NCBI GenBank assembly: GCA_963693305.1
Contig: OY855913.1
Coordinates: 25,925,114-25,989,113 of the forward strand
DNA length: 64,000 bases
Direction of reading: 5' to 3'
Source of the DNA: Meandrina meandrites
Lineage: Eukaryota; Cnidaria; Anthozoa; Scleractinia; Meandrinidae
Shown: positions 20,613 through 32,488 of the stretch, in pieces
Numbering within the stretch: position 1 is the first letter of the stretch
Layout: every line of letters starts with the position of its first letter
Notes under the pieces: generated by a model
Seen by the model: only the letters and a program-made list of their open reading frames with translations
Told to the model about the DNA's origin: nothing
Databases searched by the model: none
Made by a program: the position numbers and the translations under genes

Positions 20613-23600
20613 CAGTACTACATGAAAGTACTACCTAATAACATTCATTTCTAAATAGTTTGCAATAGTGTTTCATGCACAGGTTCAAACACTGCCAATT
20701 AATTACAGTGAAAGTGAAAAGGGTAGTAAAGCAACTGCTAACAGCTATCAAGCATCGTAAATTATCAGAAATAAAATAACTGTAAAGCTCTTGCAACTGA
20801 TGAAGACAAAATATTATTTTTTATGTTAAATACTATGGAAATTATTTTTGAAGCAAGTAGACATCTAAATGAGTGAAAGATCTATTGCACATAAGGAAAA
20901 GGACATTTTGGACTTCAGAGACTTTTCTGTTGAATATTAAGTTACGGTCTGGGTACTGCGGAATTTCAGTTACCGGTCAAAATTTTGGCAATTTCTGAGC
21001 TATCAGACGAGTTGAAATTACAGTCCCCTTCTTAGCTATCAGTAACTTTTGGAGACCTCTGAGCACTGTCCGTTAAAAGATTTCCAGATCGCAGCTGATC
21101 TCTGAAATTCTTTTCTTTTACTTCAGTTAAACAAATCAAATGTCTGGTGTTTGTTGACCGTTTGCTAGGTAAAATGTTACAAAATTGTGTCATTCTAATT
21201 AGCTAATCAAAGAGTTGTTTCTATTTAATACTAGGTAGAATTAAAATGGTTCATGTGTTCTTGCATGTATCATTACTGTGTGCGTGTTGCACAGAATGGT
21301 GGCAAATGGAATGGCCAGTTAGTCCCTAATTTCTGTGCTTAAGTGTGTACATGTTTGGTTTCAATATGAAATAGAAAATAGCCTGGTTTCCTTCCAGACA
21401 CCATGAGAGAGTGTCAGCAGTGAAAAATAAAACTCATGAAATTCTTTACTTACTTATAATGGAAGACTTATAGTTCTAAGCATGCATTATAGAGAGCAGT
21501 ATACAGTGGTTTATTTATTATAACCAGGCTGTTTGTGACCAGCCTTAGAATAACACCCAGGAGGCATAAATGTGACTAAACCATAATCAATTTCAGAAGC
21601 TTGGCTGCAAAAGGAGGCTTAGTGTGAGAGGGAACAGGAGGTCTAAACGTTTTGCTTCCTGCACCTTCCTTTCTTAGTGATTGCGGCCTCTCTGCTACCG
21701 TTATGAAGATACTTAGATGCAATGTTTAATTCATGAACTGTGCCTTTTTTTATTTTATTCCTTTTTTACAATCAGAAAGTTAAGTGATTTACTCATGACC
21801 ATGAACCATATTAGACAGTCAAATAATATTATTAATACAAAATCCCAAAGTAATTATAACCGTAAATAACATATTCATGTAAAAAAAAATGATGATACTT
21901 ATATAAATAATAGCTACCCGTGTGACCAAAAACTTGTTTTAAGCCTCGTCCTTCAATTGTCATTAACTATTGTCAGTTCTAAAATCCTACATTGTCTGTC
22001 TGTAAAGTGCTCTTGAATTAACAGTGTTGAAATAAAAATGACATGAAAGAGGAGAACTGTAGCTCCCATAAGCTGGTCTTTAATAATTTTATTAACGTAC
22101 CAAAAAGGGTACAATAAAACGTACAATTCCAAAAAACCATGCAAGGCACATTAAAGAACTGTTTGGTAGTACAATCAAACTGCAAAACTAAAACTCGCTG
22201 CCTTGAAAAACGTTCCACGTGCGATACCCTGGGGAATTGTCACGTGACTACAAAACCGGAAGTAACAAACCGGATGTGACAAACGGTAGCCACGAGAACC
22301 CTTCTCAAAATTGATTTGAGGTTTTGTCTGATCAGTGTGTTACAACCATTAATGTACTACACTAAAATCAACATATCCCACATATTGCAGGGGAGTTCTG
22401 ACTTCTGACCATCATGAACAAGGTTTCCAATTTTCTCACAGTGTTTTGATGTGTGGTATAAATAAAATTAATGCCAGAAGATACGAAGAAATTAACAGCT
22501 AAATGACATGGACCAGAGGCCTATTCCTTGAAGTACTTAAACGTGGAGACAAATTTACGGCCTAAGGCAGGGGGAGGGGTGCGATGGGTGTGTCTGCACC
22601 TCCTCATGCTGGCAAAGGTTCACTTAATTTGAGAGCAAGGGCTAAAATGACTCTCGGAATGCAGGAAGTGTAGACTTCAACAACTTCAGTTTTCCAAATT
22701 CTAGCACTGGGGAAAAATACCCCTGGATCCCCCCAAGATGTTCACACTGCCAGCGCTCGCACCCAGCCATGCAAAATCGTGCCTATGGCCCTGAAACTGA
22801 TGTGAAGTTAACATGTGGACTGGACTACCAACTAGGAAAATGGGTGGAAATTCCAAATCTATCAGGGTTTTCTTTTAGAGAGGGGACTTTGAAGAGAGCA
22901 AGGAGCACAAAAGTGTGAACACTGACACTAATTCATTTCATTTCAATTTTTTCGTGCAGATTTAATCCCATCAGTAATCAACTTTAAGCTGTACTTGGCT
23001 TCTGATAAGTTAATGACTGCACCCAAGAATGTGAATAAATTAAAAATGGTCACACTTTTGGGCTCCTTGCAGCAACTTTTTTCTACTGTGGTCATGAGCA
23101 ACCTCAATCAAACCCTGCCTCCCAGTGTAAGTTTTGAGCAAAAAACAAGCTACAGCTAAATTCTAAGTTTAGTGCCTGACCTTTTCTTTATTAATGGGCT
23201 AGCTAATGCTCCAACGGTTGGTAGCATGGAAACGGCTAGTGGGTAAACTTCAAGATATACATCATGCTAGAATATGGTTAGCTTCCCCGCATTTGTCTTT
23301 TTTGGGGAAGGGGAGGGCTTGCTAACTTGCCTTATTTCGTTTACACACCAGGAGGCCTGTCAGCTTGTAAAAAAAGCAAAAATGTCAGCTGCTAAACAAG
23401 CAGCTCATGCTGTTCACAAACGTGTCTGTGTTAATTCTTACCGCTTTCCCTTAAGTGTGGTCTTAATTTATTGTCATGGCCCGAGCATTTACCACATGTT
23501 TAACCATGGTTTAACTTCTCTGTGGACTGTAAACAAAAGATATCATTTTATGTTTGCCGTCTGCTGGAACTGACTGAGTTTCTCATGGCAACTACTTGGT

Positions 23601-24084
23601 CAGTATTGCCTATGTTGCAGCCGGGATCATATGATTGTTGGCAATCTATTTTAAGCTGCCTCGATCAAAAATCATCTTGTGCCTGTTTTCCTTTATAGCC
23701 AAGCATAGCTCTGCCCAAATTCTGATTTTATATCAAGCTAAAGTTAAACTACACAGAGCTTCCTCAAACAATAATATTTATTCTGAACAGGACAAGAGTG
23801 TTGCTCTCGTCAGATCTCAGTCATTACAAAGATCACTAAAGTCCATCAGCAAAAGTAGCAAAGTTCCATATTTACAAGATCTGAAAGTTCATCTTATTAA
23901 TCTACAGTTGTATAAATAGTATTGATACAGTTCAAATCATTAACAAATAGTGACTAAGATTAAAAAATTTAAAGTGCACACACAATCATTGCAGTGGACC
24001 TTTCAAAATCAATGGAGGGATGACAGCTCTCCCACCCCTAAAAAACCTACTGCAATTGCATGAAAAATAACATGGTTTTTTTGG

Positions 24085-24285
24085 AAGACAGCTATTTCTT
24101 TGCTTAAGAAAAATCCTTACTTATTATTCTAAGAAAACCTTTGATTCTCGGGATCGAACATGTTGAGCTAGTTTCTTTGCTTTAAAAAATCCTTTTTTAA
24201 CACTTTATTTTCAAAAAATCTTTAATTTATTCCTGGAACATGTTTAGCTATTTCCTTGCTTTAAAAAAATCCTGCTGAGCATAAA
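24085..24285. repeat. Degenerate tandem repeat (about 75-bp period, ~3 copies)
   Basis: The motif agctatttctttgctttaaa, or close variants, recurs three times, each followed by an A-rich run and aatcct and separated by a ggaacatgtt-like or ggatcgaacatgtt sequence. The same array is at about 61100-61310 in unit 2. It is non-coding. Confidence 0.55.
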
Positions 24286-25194
24286 CACCTGAAAAAACAC
24301 CCAGCAGCGAACTAAGGCTGGAAAAATCGTTTACTGAAACTTTTCACCCCTTTCCTTGATTTGTAATGGTCCAACAATGTTGTGTATTTTTGGTGCCATT
24401 TTCTTTTCAACTCACAAGGAGGACCTCTCGGGAAACACAGCATTTTTCTGATTGGTTGGTTTCGATCCTACAACTCAACAAAATGTCGCCAAACGTTGAT
24501 TTTCATTTCATTTCGACAGTTTCTCGCTTCTCGCTGAGCTTAGAATATTCTCTTTGCACTTGTTTGAGCGGTGCTGGCTACAAAGTAATCTTCAAAGGCG
24601 AAAAAATTGGTCCGCTAGAAATCCTTTGGAGTTGAAAAGACAATTTCGTTTTAAACACGCTACATGAAGCAAACACAAGCAGTGGATCCGCTACCGTCGA
24701 TACTAAAAACAGCTAAGAATGATGTTTTGTTTTATCTTTCTCTTTGTATGTACATTTTTCTCTGAATTTGCTATGTTATTAAATTCTTTTTCCCTGATAT
24801 ATTTGTGGTGTTTGCAACATGTCTTCTCCTAACACGATATTTTAACTAGTAACGAGTGACCTTCATTTTTCAAAAACTCCGTAAAACCACATCTTACACA
24901 AGATGTTTGAATGTCAAATGATATAAAACACAAAAATTCATCTTACCTAGACACCTGTTGTTGTATTGAAGATGTCAATCGACTTCAATCTTGACTTAAC
25001 ATGATTCATATCTTCAGCCATCACTCGCTAAAATCAAAACACGTCTTCATTTGTTTTAAGATTATTTTTTAGTTGCTTTTTCTTTACGGAGTTCCTGTTT
25101 TGTGTTTTTCAGTCGGTCACCAAACAACAATATTCCTAACAATTTGTTTAGTTGTTATTGTTTGAATGACAATGACAATAATTTTGAAATTATT

Positions 25195-28068
25195 TTACCA
25201 CTCAAAGATGACCTCGCAATTAGGATTATCCTCTCGGAAGCGCTGTTTAGCTTCAGGTGTTATGTCTTCATTGTAACTGAGGTTTAACCTGGTTAATCTG
25301 CTTGTTTTTATTCCTTGGCTTAAGTGAACCAAACCTTCATCTCCTATCCCATTGATACTGAGGCTTAAGCTAGTTAGTTTACTTTTGTCACTCTCAAACA
25401 GTTTTTTAATCTCTACACAACCCAACGAGCCAATGTGATTATGGTACAAATTTATGTGCGAAATTTGTTTCATATTCTTGATGATATGAACCAGTGCTGT
25501 ACAGTCAGCAGGAGCGAGGTCACAATTACTAAAATTTACACTATCACAATTAATACTATCTAATTTGTTTTGTACAAGGGGATTAATTACATTTAATTTA
25601 CTGCCTTCATAAAGGCACTTTATTATTGTTAGTGCTAAATCTTTGTCGCTGAGAGTCGGCCACCAGGTCTTTCCACCGCTGAGCTTTTTTGTTTCCACGG
25701 GAAGAAGACTTGTGAATATTTCAATCGATTTGTCATCTCGCTCACCGAGCAGTCCTGCAACAAATTGCAGCACTACTTGCCATTCACCTTTCTTGATGTT
25801 ATCGGAAACAAATCTTCTCAATTCTTCTTCATTCATGGTATCTGTTATGTGCTTGGCTGCGAGAAATTCTTGCATTGTTAAATGCATGAAACAGAATTGA
25901 GATTCGTGTTTGAAAGGCTTAATTTGACGATCCGGCATTTGGTGAAACAGTGAACTGTTTTCCAATCCATGTACTTCGCTTTTTCCAAAGATGAGTCTTC
26001 CTTCTTTTACACCATTGAATGCAACTTCTCCTAGCTGCTTGAATTCAGGAGGGAACTCGTCGGATTCAATCTCTTCCCGGCTCAGACATTCACCACGGTA
26101 TTGCTCGTTGTGCCTGAAGTAAAATAGTTTTACCGCCTGCTTGTAAATCTCAGTAAGTTTTGTTGGAAGGCCAACACCAATTAAATCATTCCCTTTCTTA
26201 GTGTAGAACTGTAACACTTCCAGCAGGCATGAGCAAATTATGAAGCAATTTACTGGAATGTAGCACAATGAAAAAAGGTTCATGTTCGTGCTGATGTGCC
26301 GCCATATTTTTTCTCCAGCGCCGCTAGAATTTTCCGCTGCACTTTCTCCTGCGTCACTCAAATTTTTCGCTGCAGTTTCTCTTGCGCCACTCAAATTTTC
26401 CGCTGCATCTTGCGGAAAGTTCTTCACATATTCTTCAACTTCCTCCGCTGCAAAGCCCAGAATTTCAATAGTTCTGTTGAATTGAACACCACGAAGGCAT
26501 GACACGGCGGTGGGTCTTGTAGTCGTTACGACGGCGGCTCCGGGGAGAAATTTTCCAGACACTATCTTGGAATAAAGAGCAGCCATAGGCATCTTCTCTT
26601 CAACTATATCTTTGTAGCTGTTGTTAACGGTCTCATTAGCGATCCTTGTATGATCTACAAGCTCGTCCATGCCGTCGAACAAAATTAGGACTTTCTCGGG
26701 ATTTTCGAGAATGTAATTCCAGACCACATTGGCGAGACATTCTGTCTCTGAATATTCTGCACTTGCGAGTAATCCGCGAAGACTGAGCGTTTCTACCGAG
26801 TTGAACTTCCTGAGCTTAATCAGAAATGCAATGCCAAAATCAAGTCCAGCATCTTGTGTTGTGTTGAACACTCTACCCGATGCCCAGTCTCGGATAAACT
26901 TGGTACAAAACAGTGTCTTGCCTATTCCAGGACGGCCAATGATCACTATTTTCTTGTTTTCAGCGTCAATAATATCTTCTGGTCCTTTCAGTGGTTGAAA
27001 GTTTTCTTTTGGCATGGGATACTCTTTAAGCTGCTCCTCTCTATCTCCGCTAAAGTCATATTGCGCTCTGTTGGGAATAAGAACCAAATTGGTATAAATA
27101 CTGTCGAGCTTCAGATCTTCAATTCTTTCGCCTTCACCATGCTTAGGTTGAAACAATGGTTTGAGATCTGTAGGTGTCTCTGTGTTTTCGATGATATTTT
27201 TCTTCAAGTTTTCGATGAATGATCGTGGTTGCGGTAATTCAGATTCTTGTGATACGACTAGGAGTGAGAATTCTTCATTTTCTTCTTGTTGCCTGACTTC
27301 TTGGTCTTGTTCTTGTTGTGGCGCCTCATAGTTGGAGTTTAGATGATCTTTCAGAAACTGCGAGTCTTCGGGGAATTGTTTCTCTTTTCTTGCTCGTGAA
27401 AAGATCCAGATGATCTCGATCAGAATGATAAGCGCAAAAACGCCATTCACTACACTCACAGCAATCGTCCAGAAGGTTTTGTTCTTTGCTCTTTGATTAA
27501 TGCACTCGTATATAGTCGAGTTCTGAATGTTCCCTGTTGACGCATTTGCCGTACGACTGCTTCCTGCTGTTCCTGGCGGTTCAGTACAGTCGAAACTCGT
27601 TGGAAAATTAGAAGGATAAAGTAATTGAGTTTGTAGGACTATAAAAAGAATTCCAAAAACAAATCTGGCGGCAAGTTGACAACAGTACGCCACGAACAGA
27701 AAGTAGCTTTTAGGAGGGCGCTGTCTCTCGTGATCCAGCAATCGATCAACTCTTGAGGTGGCGAGTTGTGAATAAATCACACCAACAAATAGAATTAATG
27801 AAAAATTAAGGATCACGAAGCCATACACCGGAAAACTCGATTTGTTGTATAGGTTTCTATACTGCTCGAAACACTTTGCTCGCACGAGGTCTTCATTTTG
27901 AATCTTTCCCCTTTCGGTACCACAGCGGAAATCAAACCTTGATTCACTGTTCTCCATATCTGCAAAGATGCCAAGCAGGATAACTCCGATTACGACCCAG
28001 CAAAAAATAGCCACGTAGCTGAGCCTGTTCATCGTCTTTGGCTTCAATAGTTCCTTTAGGCTGTCCAT
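25195..28068 (-). CDS. Membrane NACHT-LRR (NLR-type) receptor, copy 2
   Basis: This is a second intact 957-residue receptor with no insertion or deletion against copy 1. Over residues 1-794 I count six amino-acid differences (F95V, P270L, A332P, E408G, F419L, L678Q). The four membrane spans, outer-loop cysteines, Walker A and B and the QEFLAA motif are unchanged. Residues 795-957 differ at 29 positions, clustered in the segment before the LRRs and on the exposed positions of each LxLxxN strand, and none of the nucleotide differences there that I checked is silent. The same 5'-UTR splice acceptor precedes the start codon. The copy is probably functional and has a different recognition surface. 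Confidence 0.88.
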   Translation of the reverse strand: MDSLKELLKPKTMNRLSYVAIFCWVVIGVILLGIFADMENSESRFDFRCGTERGKIQNEDLVRAKCFEQYRNLYNKSSFPVYGFVILNFSLILFVGVIYSQLATSRVDRLLDHERQRPPKSYFLFVAYCCQLAARFVFGILFIVLQTQLLYPSNFPTSFDCTEPPGTAGSSRTANASTGNIQNSTIYECINQRAKNKTFWTIAVSVVNGVFALIILIEIIWIFSRARKEKQFPEDSQFLKDHLNSNYEAPQQEQDQEVRQQEENEEFSLLVVSQESELPQPRSFIENLKKNIIENTETPTDLKPLFQPKHGEGERIEDLKLDSIYTNLVLIPNRAQYDFSGDREEQLKEYPMPKENFQPLKGPEDIIDAENKKIVIIGRPGIGKTLFCTKFIRDWASGRVFNTTQDAGLDFGIAFLIKLRKFNSVETLSLRGLLASAEYSETECLANVVWNYILENPEKVLILFDGMDELVDHTRIANETVNNSYKDIVEEKMPMAALYSKIVSGKFLPGAAVVTTTRPTAVSCLRGVQFNRTIEILGFAAEEVEEYVKNFPQDAAENLSGARETAAKNLSDAGESAAENSSGAGEKIWRHISTNMNLFSLCYIPVNCFIICSCLLEVLQFYTKKGNDLIGVGLPTKLTEIYKQAVKLFYFRHNEQYRGECLSREEIESDEFPPEFKQLGEVAFNGVKEGRLIFGKSEVHGLENSSLFHQMPDRQIKPFKHESQFCFMHLTMQEFLAAKHITDTMNEEELRRFVSDNIKKGEWQVVLQFVAGLLGERDDKSIEIFTSLLPVETKKLSGGKTWWPTLSDKDLALTIIKCLYEGSKLNVINPLVQNKLDSINCDSVNFSNCDLAPADCTALVHIIKNMKQISHINLYHNHIGSLGCVEIKKLFESDKSKLTSLSLSINGIGDEGLVHLSQGIKTSRLTRLNLSYNEDITPEAKQRFREDNPNCEVIFEW
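26308..26406 (-). repeat. In-frame 33-bp minisatellite in receptor 2
   Basis: The same three 11-residue repeats as in receptor 1 (residues 555-587) are present, with identical amino-acid sequence and repeat number. The array was therefore not changed after duplication. Confidence 0.8.
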
Positions 28069-28809
28069 TCTCTCAGCTCAATCAGTTAATCTGTGAAAAT
28101 AACATTGATTGGAATGAGGCGCGTCCATACATACTGTAACTGACAAAGACATTGATCACAAGGTGGCCACAAGACCAGTTATTTGTTATTATCTATTTAT
28201 TTGTAAAGGGTTCTTTATAGGTCTTTTAATGGGGCTTTTAATATGCTGTTCTCCTTGTCAATCCCTACAGGGTAGGTAATAGACAGATTACAACCTGCAC
28301 GATAAATTCTTTTTTTCATGAAATGTTTGTATTGGCTTCATCATTTATTATTTATTATCATTGCAGCCTTCCATCGCCTTCCATTTCAAGTATGTTATAG
28401 AGCAGAAATTCATTATGCATTATACATGCAGCCCTGTTTCGCAACTGACAAGTCACTCCACACATGCCAAGGACGCATGCATTAGTTAATGGATACGTTG
28501 TTGCGAATGCTAAGAGTCATGCAGATGCAATTCATTTCAAACATCATAATTTATTCTTCTAGGCTGCAAAATGTTGGTATAGGCAACTTCAAGGCTTTCG
28601 GTTAGTCAGTGAGTCTTCAGTGGAGACCAGCGCGGAAGACGCATTCGGAAATTTCACAGTTTGGACTTTTCCGACAATTTTGTGTTCAAAAATTCAGTGC
28701 AGATATCACGGGAGATATAGAAGTTCATGATCACGAGCTGGCACTGCAGAGTGGCAAACTAGCAATACTGTAGTGTGTCATGACAGAAGCGGAATTCTAT
28801 AAGAGCGCT

Positions 28810-28973
28810 AGACTGTTCACAGCTCTCTATTTTTTCGTGTTTTTCTTCGATCTTTGAACGCGGGAAATAGGGACTAGTGTGTGAACTGGACGACAGAACA
28901 AAACGAGAGGCGCTTTGCCAGCCCACTTTCTCGCGTTTTTTGCGTTAAAAAATAGAGAAGCTGTGAACAGTCT
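28810..28973. mobile_element. Short TIR element, unit 2 copy
   Basis: This is the counterpart of 7569-7726, with the same inverted ends and the same 11-bp flanking repeat (ataagagcgct at 28799-28809 and after 28973). It was inherited through the duplication. Confidence 0.75.
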
Positions 28974-31202
28974 ATAAGAGCGCTTTCAGAGAAGGATAGA
29001 AGGTATAAAATTCAAATTTCCACATTTAAACTATTATATTTTGCTGGCAAACTGTAAATTATAAAAGAATACTTCAGTCGTGACTCACTGGAGGTTTTGA
29101 TAAAATCATAAAGCGCTGTCTCGGGTTCTATTCAATCCGTAACCTTGGAAACAAAATCATGAGCTGTTTTTCTCTACCATCGCCGTAAAGCGCAATCTAC
29201 CAAATAAACGACGACTTCGTAAATTTCCATCATTCCTTGTTTTTGTCTTAGTAAAATTTGTGCTCAATCATACCAAAACCACCGAGATATAAACAATTTT
29301 GCCTTATGAATTTATTCATGGTTGGTGTCGTCCGTGACCTTAATGATTCCAAAAACTTTGTCACTAAAACTTAAGCTCAACCTCTTTTTTCTTGCGGTAT
29401 TTTCTTGCTCTCTTTTTGCTTTGATCGATCGTGTGATGAGCTCAAAAAGTCATGTGATCACTTAACCTACCTTAAATCTCTAAAGCAAACACTTATGAAC
29501 GCCACACCTCTAATGCGACTGATAATTGCTAATGTTATTGTCAACCAACCGGCCACCAGACGTCTATCGCTCAAATAAAGAGTTCATTGTTCTTATCTAA
29601 AAATAGGTAATCGAAAGAACCTTTCTACCATGAATACGACAACTTCTTTTAAATTTTCTGGAAATATTTGTAGTGACTTCATCAGTTACTTTTTCTTATC
29701 ACTTCCGTCTTCCTTGTTGTTTTCAAGTATTTCTGCTTATTTTTTCTCTAATTAATGAATAAATCCGTCAGAAAAATGGAAAATAATTTACTGACTCACA
29801 CCAAACACGAAACTGCTCACTTTGACGAACTGAGCGATAAACGGCAAACGGTAAAAGTTTCCTTTTTGCCGTTCGCGGGAAAAATAAACGTGAAGCTTAA
29901 CCTCTCTATTATTTTACATGTAGTCCCGTCGGTAAATATTTCTCCACTGCAACCACAGATTTCGCAATGAGACGAGAAACGCGACGCCAGCTACGCCGTG
30001 TGTTATTTAAAACAACATTTGAGCTTACTTTGGCACAAACTTCTACCATCTGTGCTGAAAAAAGATCACATTGCGACCATATTTTCACGTCCAATTTCCC
30101 CACTTTTTCAACAGACCAAATGTTCCGTTTAACAGTATTTTCCGCAATTTTCAATCGTTGATGCTTTGTTCTTTATATCGACTCGTATTTATAGTAAATC
30201 AAATCGAGATTTCGCAACGATAATGATATCATGCTGCTGGGAAAAAAATGTTATACTAGTAAAATAATATCGTCTTTGAGCAAAGATGTTTGTTACAGTA
30301 TTTCGATGAGTTAGCAAACATGGTTGTCAATTTAGTAGTGAAGAAAGAACAAAATACCTAAACTACATCTACGAGTTTCTCGTCTTGATGTTCCCCTGAT
30401 GACTGTGGAAGATACGAGGGAATATAGAAACCCCACGCTTAACTTTTTTTTGGCGAAGGAAGGAAGAAATTAATTTTGCCGCTCGACTTTAAAAATGTTC
30501 TATAGCTTCAAAACTGATTTCTACACATGGTTAGGAAATCAGTTCTTGTAAGCGTTCGATCGATAACGTCAAGCTTTCCATCTGTTACAAAGCCTTTCTT
30601 GTTTCCCTCGTAGGAGAGAATTTGTGTATAAAGAAATCGCGCAAACACAGAAACAGCGAATGTGGTGATCGAGATCGAGCTAACATTACTTGAAAAAAGC
30701 TGTACTCTACGAATGGAATTGCGGTTCAATGTGACAATTCGAGACAATTGATGCTAAAACAAATCACTAGCTAGGTCTGATTATAACATTTTCATTAACT
30801 AACCTCAAAAAACGTTTAGCAAAATAAAAACCAACCTGCATTCACTGAAGTCCAAAGAATAGCGGGCAAGTTCAAAATAAAAGAGTTTTGGATTAGAAAC
30901 TAAGCGAGAGACGAAAGCTTGTGAACAGCGTAACTGGGCGGATTCCTCATCTACACTGAGCTAAGCTTGAATGATCGGTTGTCTATGTATTCTCCTCTAA
31001 TCGGTAATATTGGAGTTTTGTGTTTGAGAGCTGGAGGGGATCAAGCAAAGATTCTGTCATTTCTCATCCCCTTGGTCAAAGAGCACATTTTTGTTAAGAA
31101 TTGAAACTGATGTTGCGATTTGGAGGGGGACACCTCAGCCTCATCATTATGCATTCAAAAATGTATTAACGAAACAAATGTGTTACCTCTAGAAATTTGA
31201 AT

Positions 31203-31204
<2 letters not shown>

Positions 31205-31239
<35 letters not shown>

Positions 31240-31294
31240 TTTATTTAAGTGTCAAATGTATTTAGCACTAGTGTGCTAATTGGGGACACTGTGT
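31205..31294 (-). mobile_element. 3' tail of a LINE with (AAAT)n, unit 2 only
   Basis: A 90-bp insertion absent from unit 1 is flanked by a 10-bp direct repeat (atttgaattt at 31195-31204 and 31295-31304). On the minus strand it ends in aataaagtgatttatttatt followed by a tetranucleotide tail. A severely 5'-truncated copy with a microsatellite tail and target duplication is typical of target-primed insertion by a non-LTR retrotransposon. The tail forms a (TTTA)n microsatellite. Confidence 0.65.
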
Positions 31295-31904
31295 ATTTGA
31301 ATTTGAATTCTTTTAAACGATGACATTTTTTAGGCCGTGTGTTATTAACAACAACATTTATTGAGCTTACTTTGGATAACTCTCAATCGTCATGGTTGTA
31401 CTGCTGTGCTCAAACAAGATCAAATTGCGGTCGTATTTTCACGTCCAATTCAGTTCCCCACTTTTTTAACAGACGAAGTGCTCTGAAGTTCAGGAGTTGA
31501 GTTTTGCAGTATTTTCCGCCATTCCAATCGTTGATGTTTTCTCGCTTTATATGAACTCGTATTTATATAATAAATCAGAAAGAGATTTCGCAATAATGTT
31601 GATATCATGCCACTGCGCAAAAGAATTTACACTAGCTCAGCAATATCGTCAACGACCACAGAATGTTTATCACAATAATTGCAATGTACCGATTTCGATG
31701 AGTAACAAACATACTTGCAATTGTGAATTTGGTGGTGAAGATTGAAGGAACAAACTACACGTCTACGAGTTTCTCGTCTTGACGTTCCCGGCTTTTGACT
31801 AGGGAATATATATAGAACCTCCGCACTACTTCAGATGATCACATATCAAGAGCTATCGATTACTGTTATGAATTTTGCCGCTCGACTCTTGAAATGTATT
31901 CCGA

Positions 31905-32048
31905 CAGTGGTTGGTTACAGTGTTGGTTAGGTCGAGGTCCTCCATCGCAATGTCGGATATTTCTCTGACTTCTGAGGGCCGAAGTTGCCTAGCCAAAGGC
32001 TGTAAATGCCTCTGTCGTTTTTCGGCAGTGTAGCCAACCCTTGAGTTC
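31905..32048. repeat. Fragment of a dispersed repeat, split by the BEL element
   Basis: Similarity to unit 1 stops at about 31904 and resumes at about 39590, so this is the left edge of a 7.7 kb inserted block. On the minus strand it contains aaaacgacagaggcattt and acttcggccctcagaag. A related run on the plus strand at 41765-41830 has acgacagcgacattt and acttcggtcctcagaag, which indicates a dispersed family. The BEL element later inserted at its right edge. Confidence 0.45.
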
Positions 32049-32409
32049 TGTTCGGGAAACTCTCCCGACGCTGGTTCACAATCAAAAGGACTGTATCTTT
32101 CCAATGGTTGCGTTTTATTCTCTCACAATCTCGTTCACAATGTTATACTATCAATCGCTTTTCCGTTCTAAATTGAAGCTTTACATCAATACCTTATACA
32201 TCCGAGAAATGAAATACAATCATGCTGCGGTTAAATCTTGGCTCGCTATATCCTATTGTAATACATAGCCTTAATTAAATCTATTCTTAGTTGTCTTGAA
32301 ACAGTACGTGATATATTGCCTATGCAATCTGTAAGTAAAGTCACGCAGTGACGTAACATAAACAATTCGGATAGCGTGATATGAAATTACAATTGATTAT
32401 TATCAGACA
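32049..32409 (-). repeat. 3' LTR of the BEL/Pao element
   Basis: The 361-bp direct repeat of 38037-38397 begins tgttcggg and ends cagaca on the plus strand. It is preceded on the coding strand by the polypurine tract. No difference from the other LTR was seen. Confidence 0.93.
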
Positions 32410-32422
32410 CACTCCCTCCCTT
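32410..32422 (-). promoter_or_regulatory. Polypurine tract
   Basis: On the coding (minus) strand the sequence reads AAGGGAGGGAGTG and abuts the 3' LTR directly. It is the expected primer site for plus-strand DNA synthesis in LTR retrotransposons. Confidence 0.75.
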
Positions 32423-32488
32423 GACCTGTGAAGGTCAAGCATAGCACAAATCTGAAATCACGTTCAGTAACGCAAATGATATAAAAAA

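Larger units (their letters stand above)
3067..24375. repeat. Tandem duplication unit 1 (about 21.3 kb)
   Basis: The stretch is collinear with 24376-61411 once insertions are removed. Matching landmarks are the receptor (4038-6911 against 25195-28068), the ANKRD13-type exons (12554-16048 against 47767-50773), the GIT-type exons (16550-20407 against 51091-56904) and the 3' spacer (20408-24375 against 56905-61411). Coding stretches are nearly identical, while introns and spacers differ by scattered substitutions and many indels. The left edge is placed where similarity to the third unit (61485 onward) begins, and it falls inside a small TIR element, so it is approximate. Confidence 0.9.
20408..24375. 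other. 3' spacer of unit 1
   Basis: The first part is probably GIT 3' UTR. The rest is collinear with 56905-61411, with small differences, and contains no recognisable exon. Open frames such as 21953-22144 (minus) are conserved between units only because the whole block is. It lacks the TTA-flanked MITE found in unit 2: the empty site lies at about 23936-23945. Confidence 0.6.
28069..31904. other. Spacer 5' of receptor 2
   Basis: The spacer is collinear with 6912-11090 of unit 1, including the 11-bp-TSD element and the first 1 kb direct repeat. It lacks the TTAA MITE (empty site 29462-29465) and the SINE (empty site about 31169-31180). A roughly 130-bp segment at about 28615-28750 has no counterpart in unit 1. 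No exon was recognised. Confidence 0.6.

Noticed and set aside
21953..22218. Minus-strand frames of 63-66 codons, repeated at 58439-58704
   Set aside because: Conserved only as part of the duplicated 3' spacer; no domain, splice site or start context supports a gene.
31853..32104. 83-codon minus-strand frame starting in the BEL 3' LTR
   Set aside because: It begins with the LTR-coded start of gag and runs into host repeat by chance; this is read-through, not a gene.
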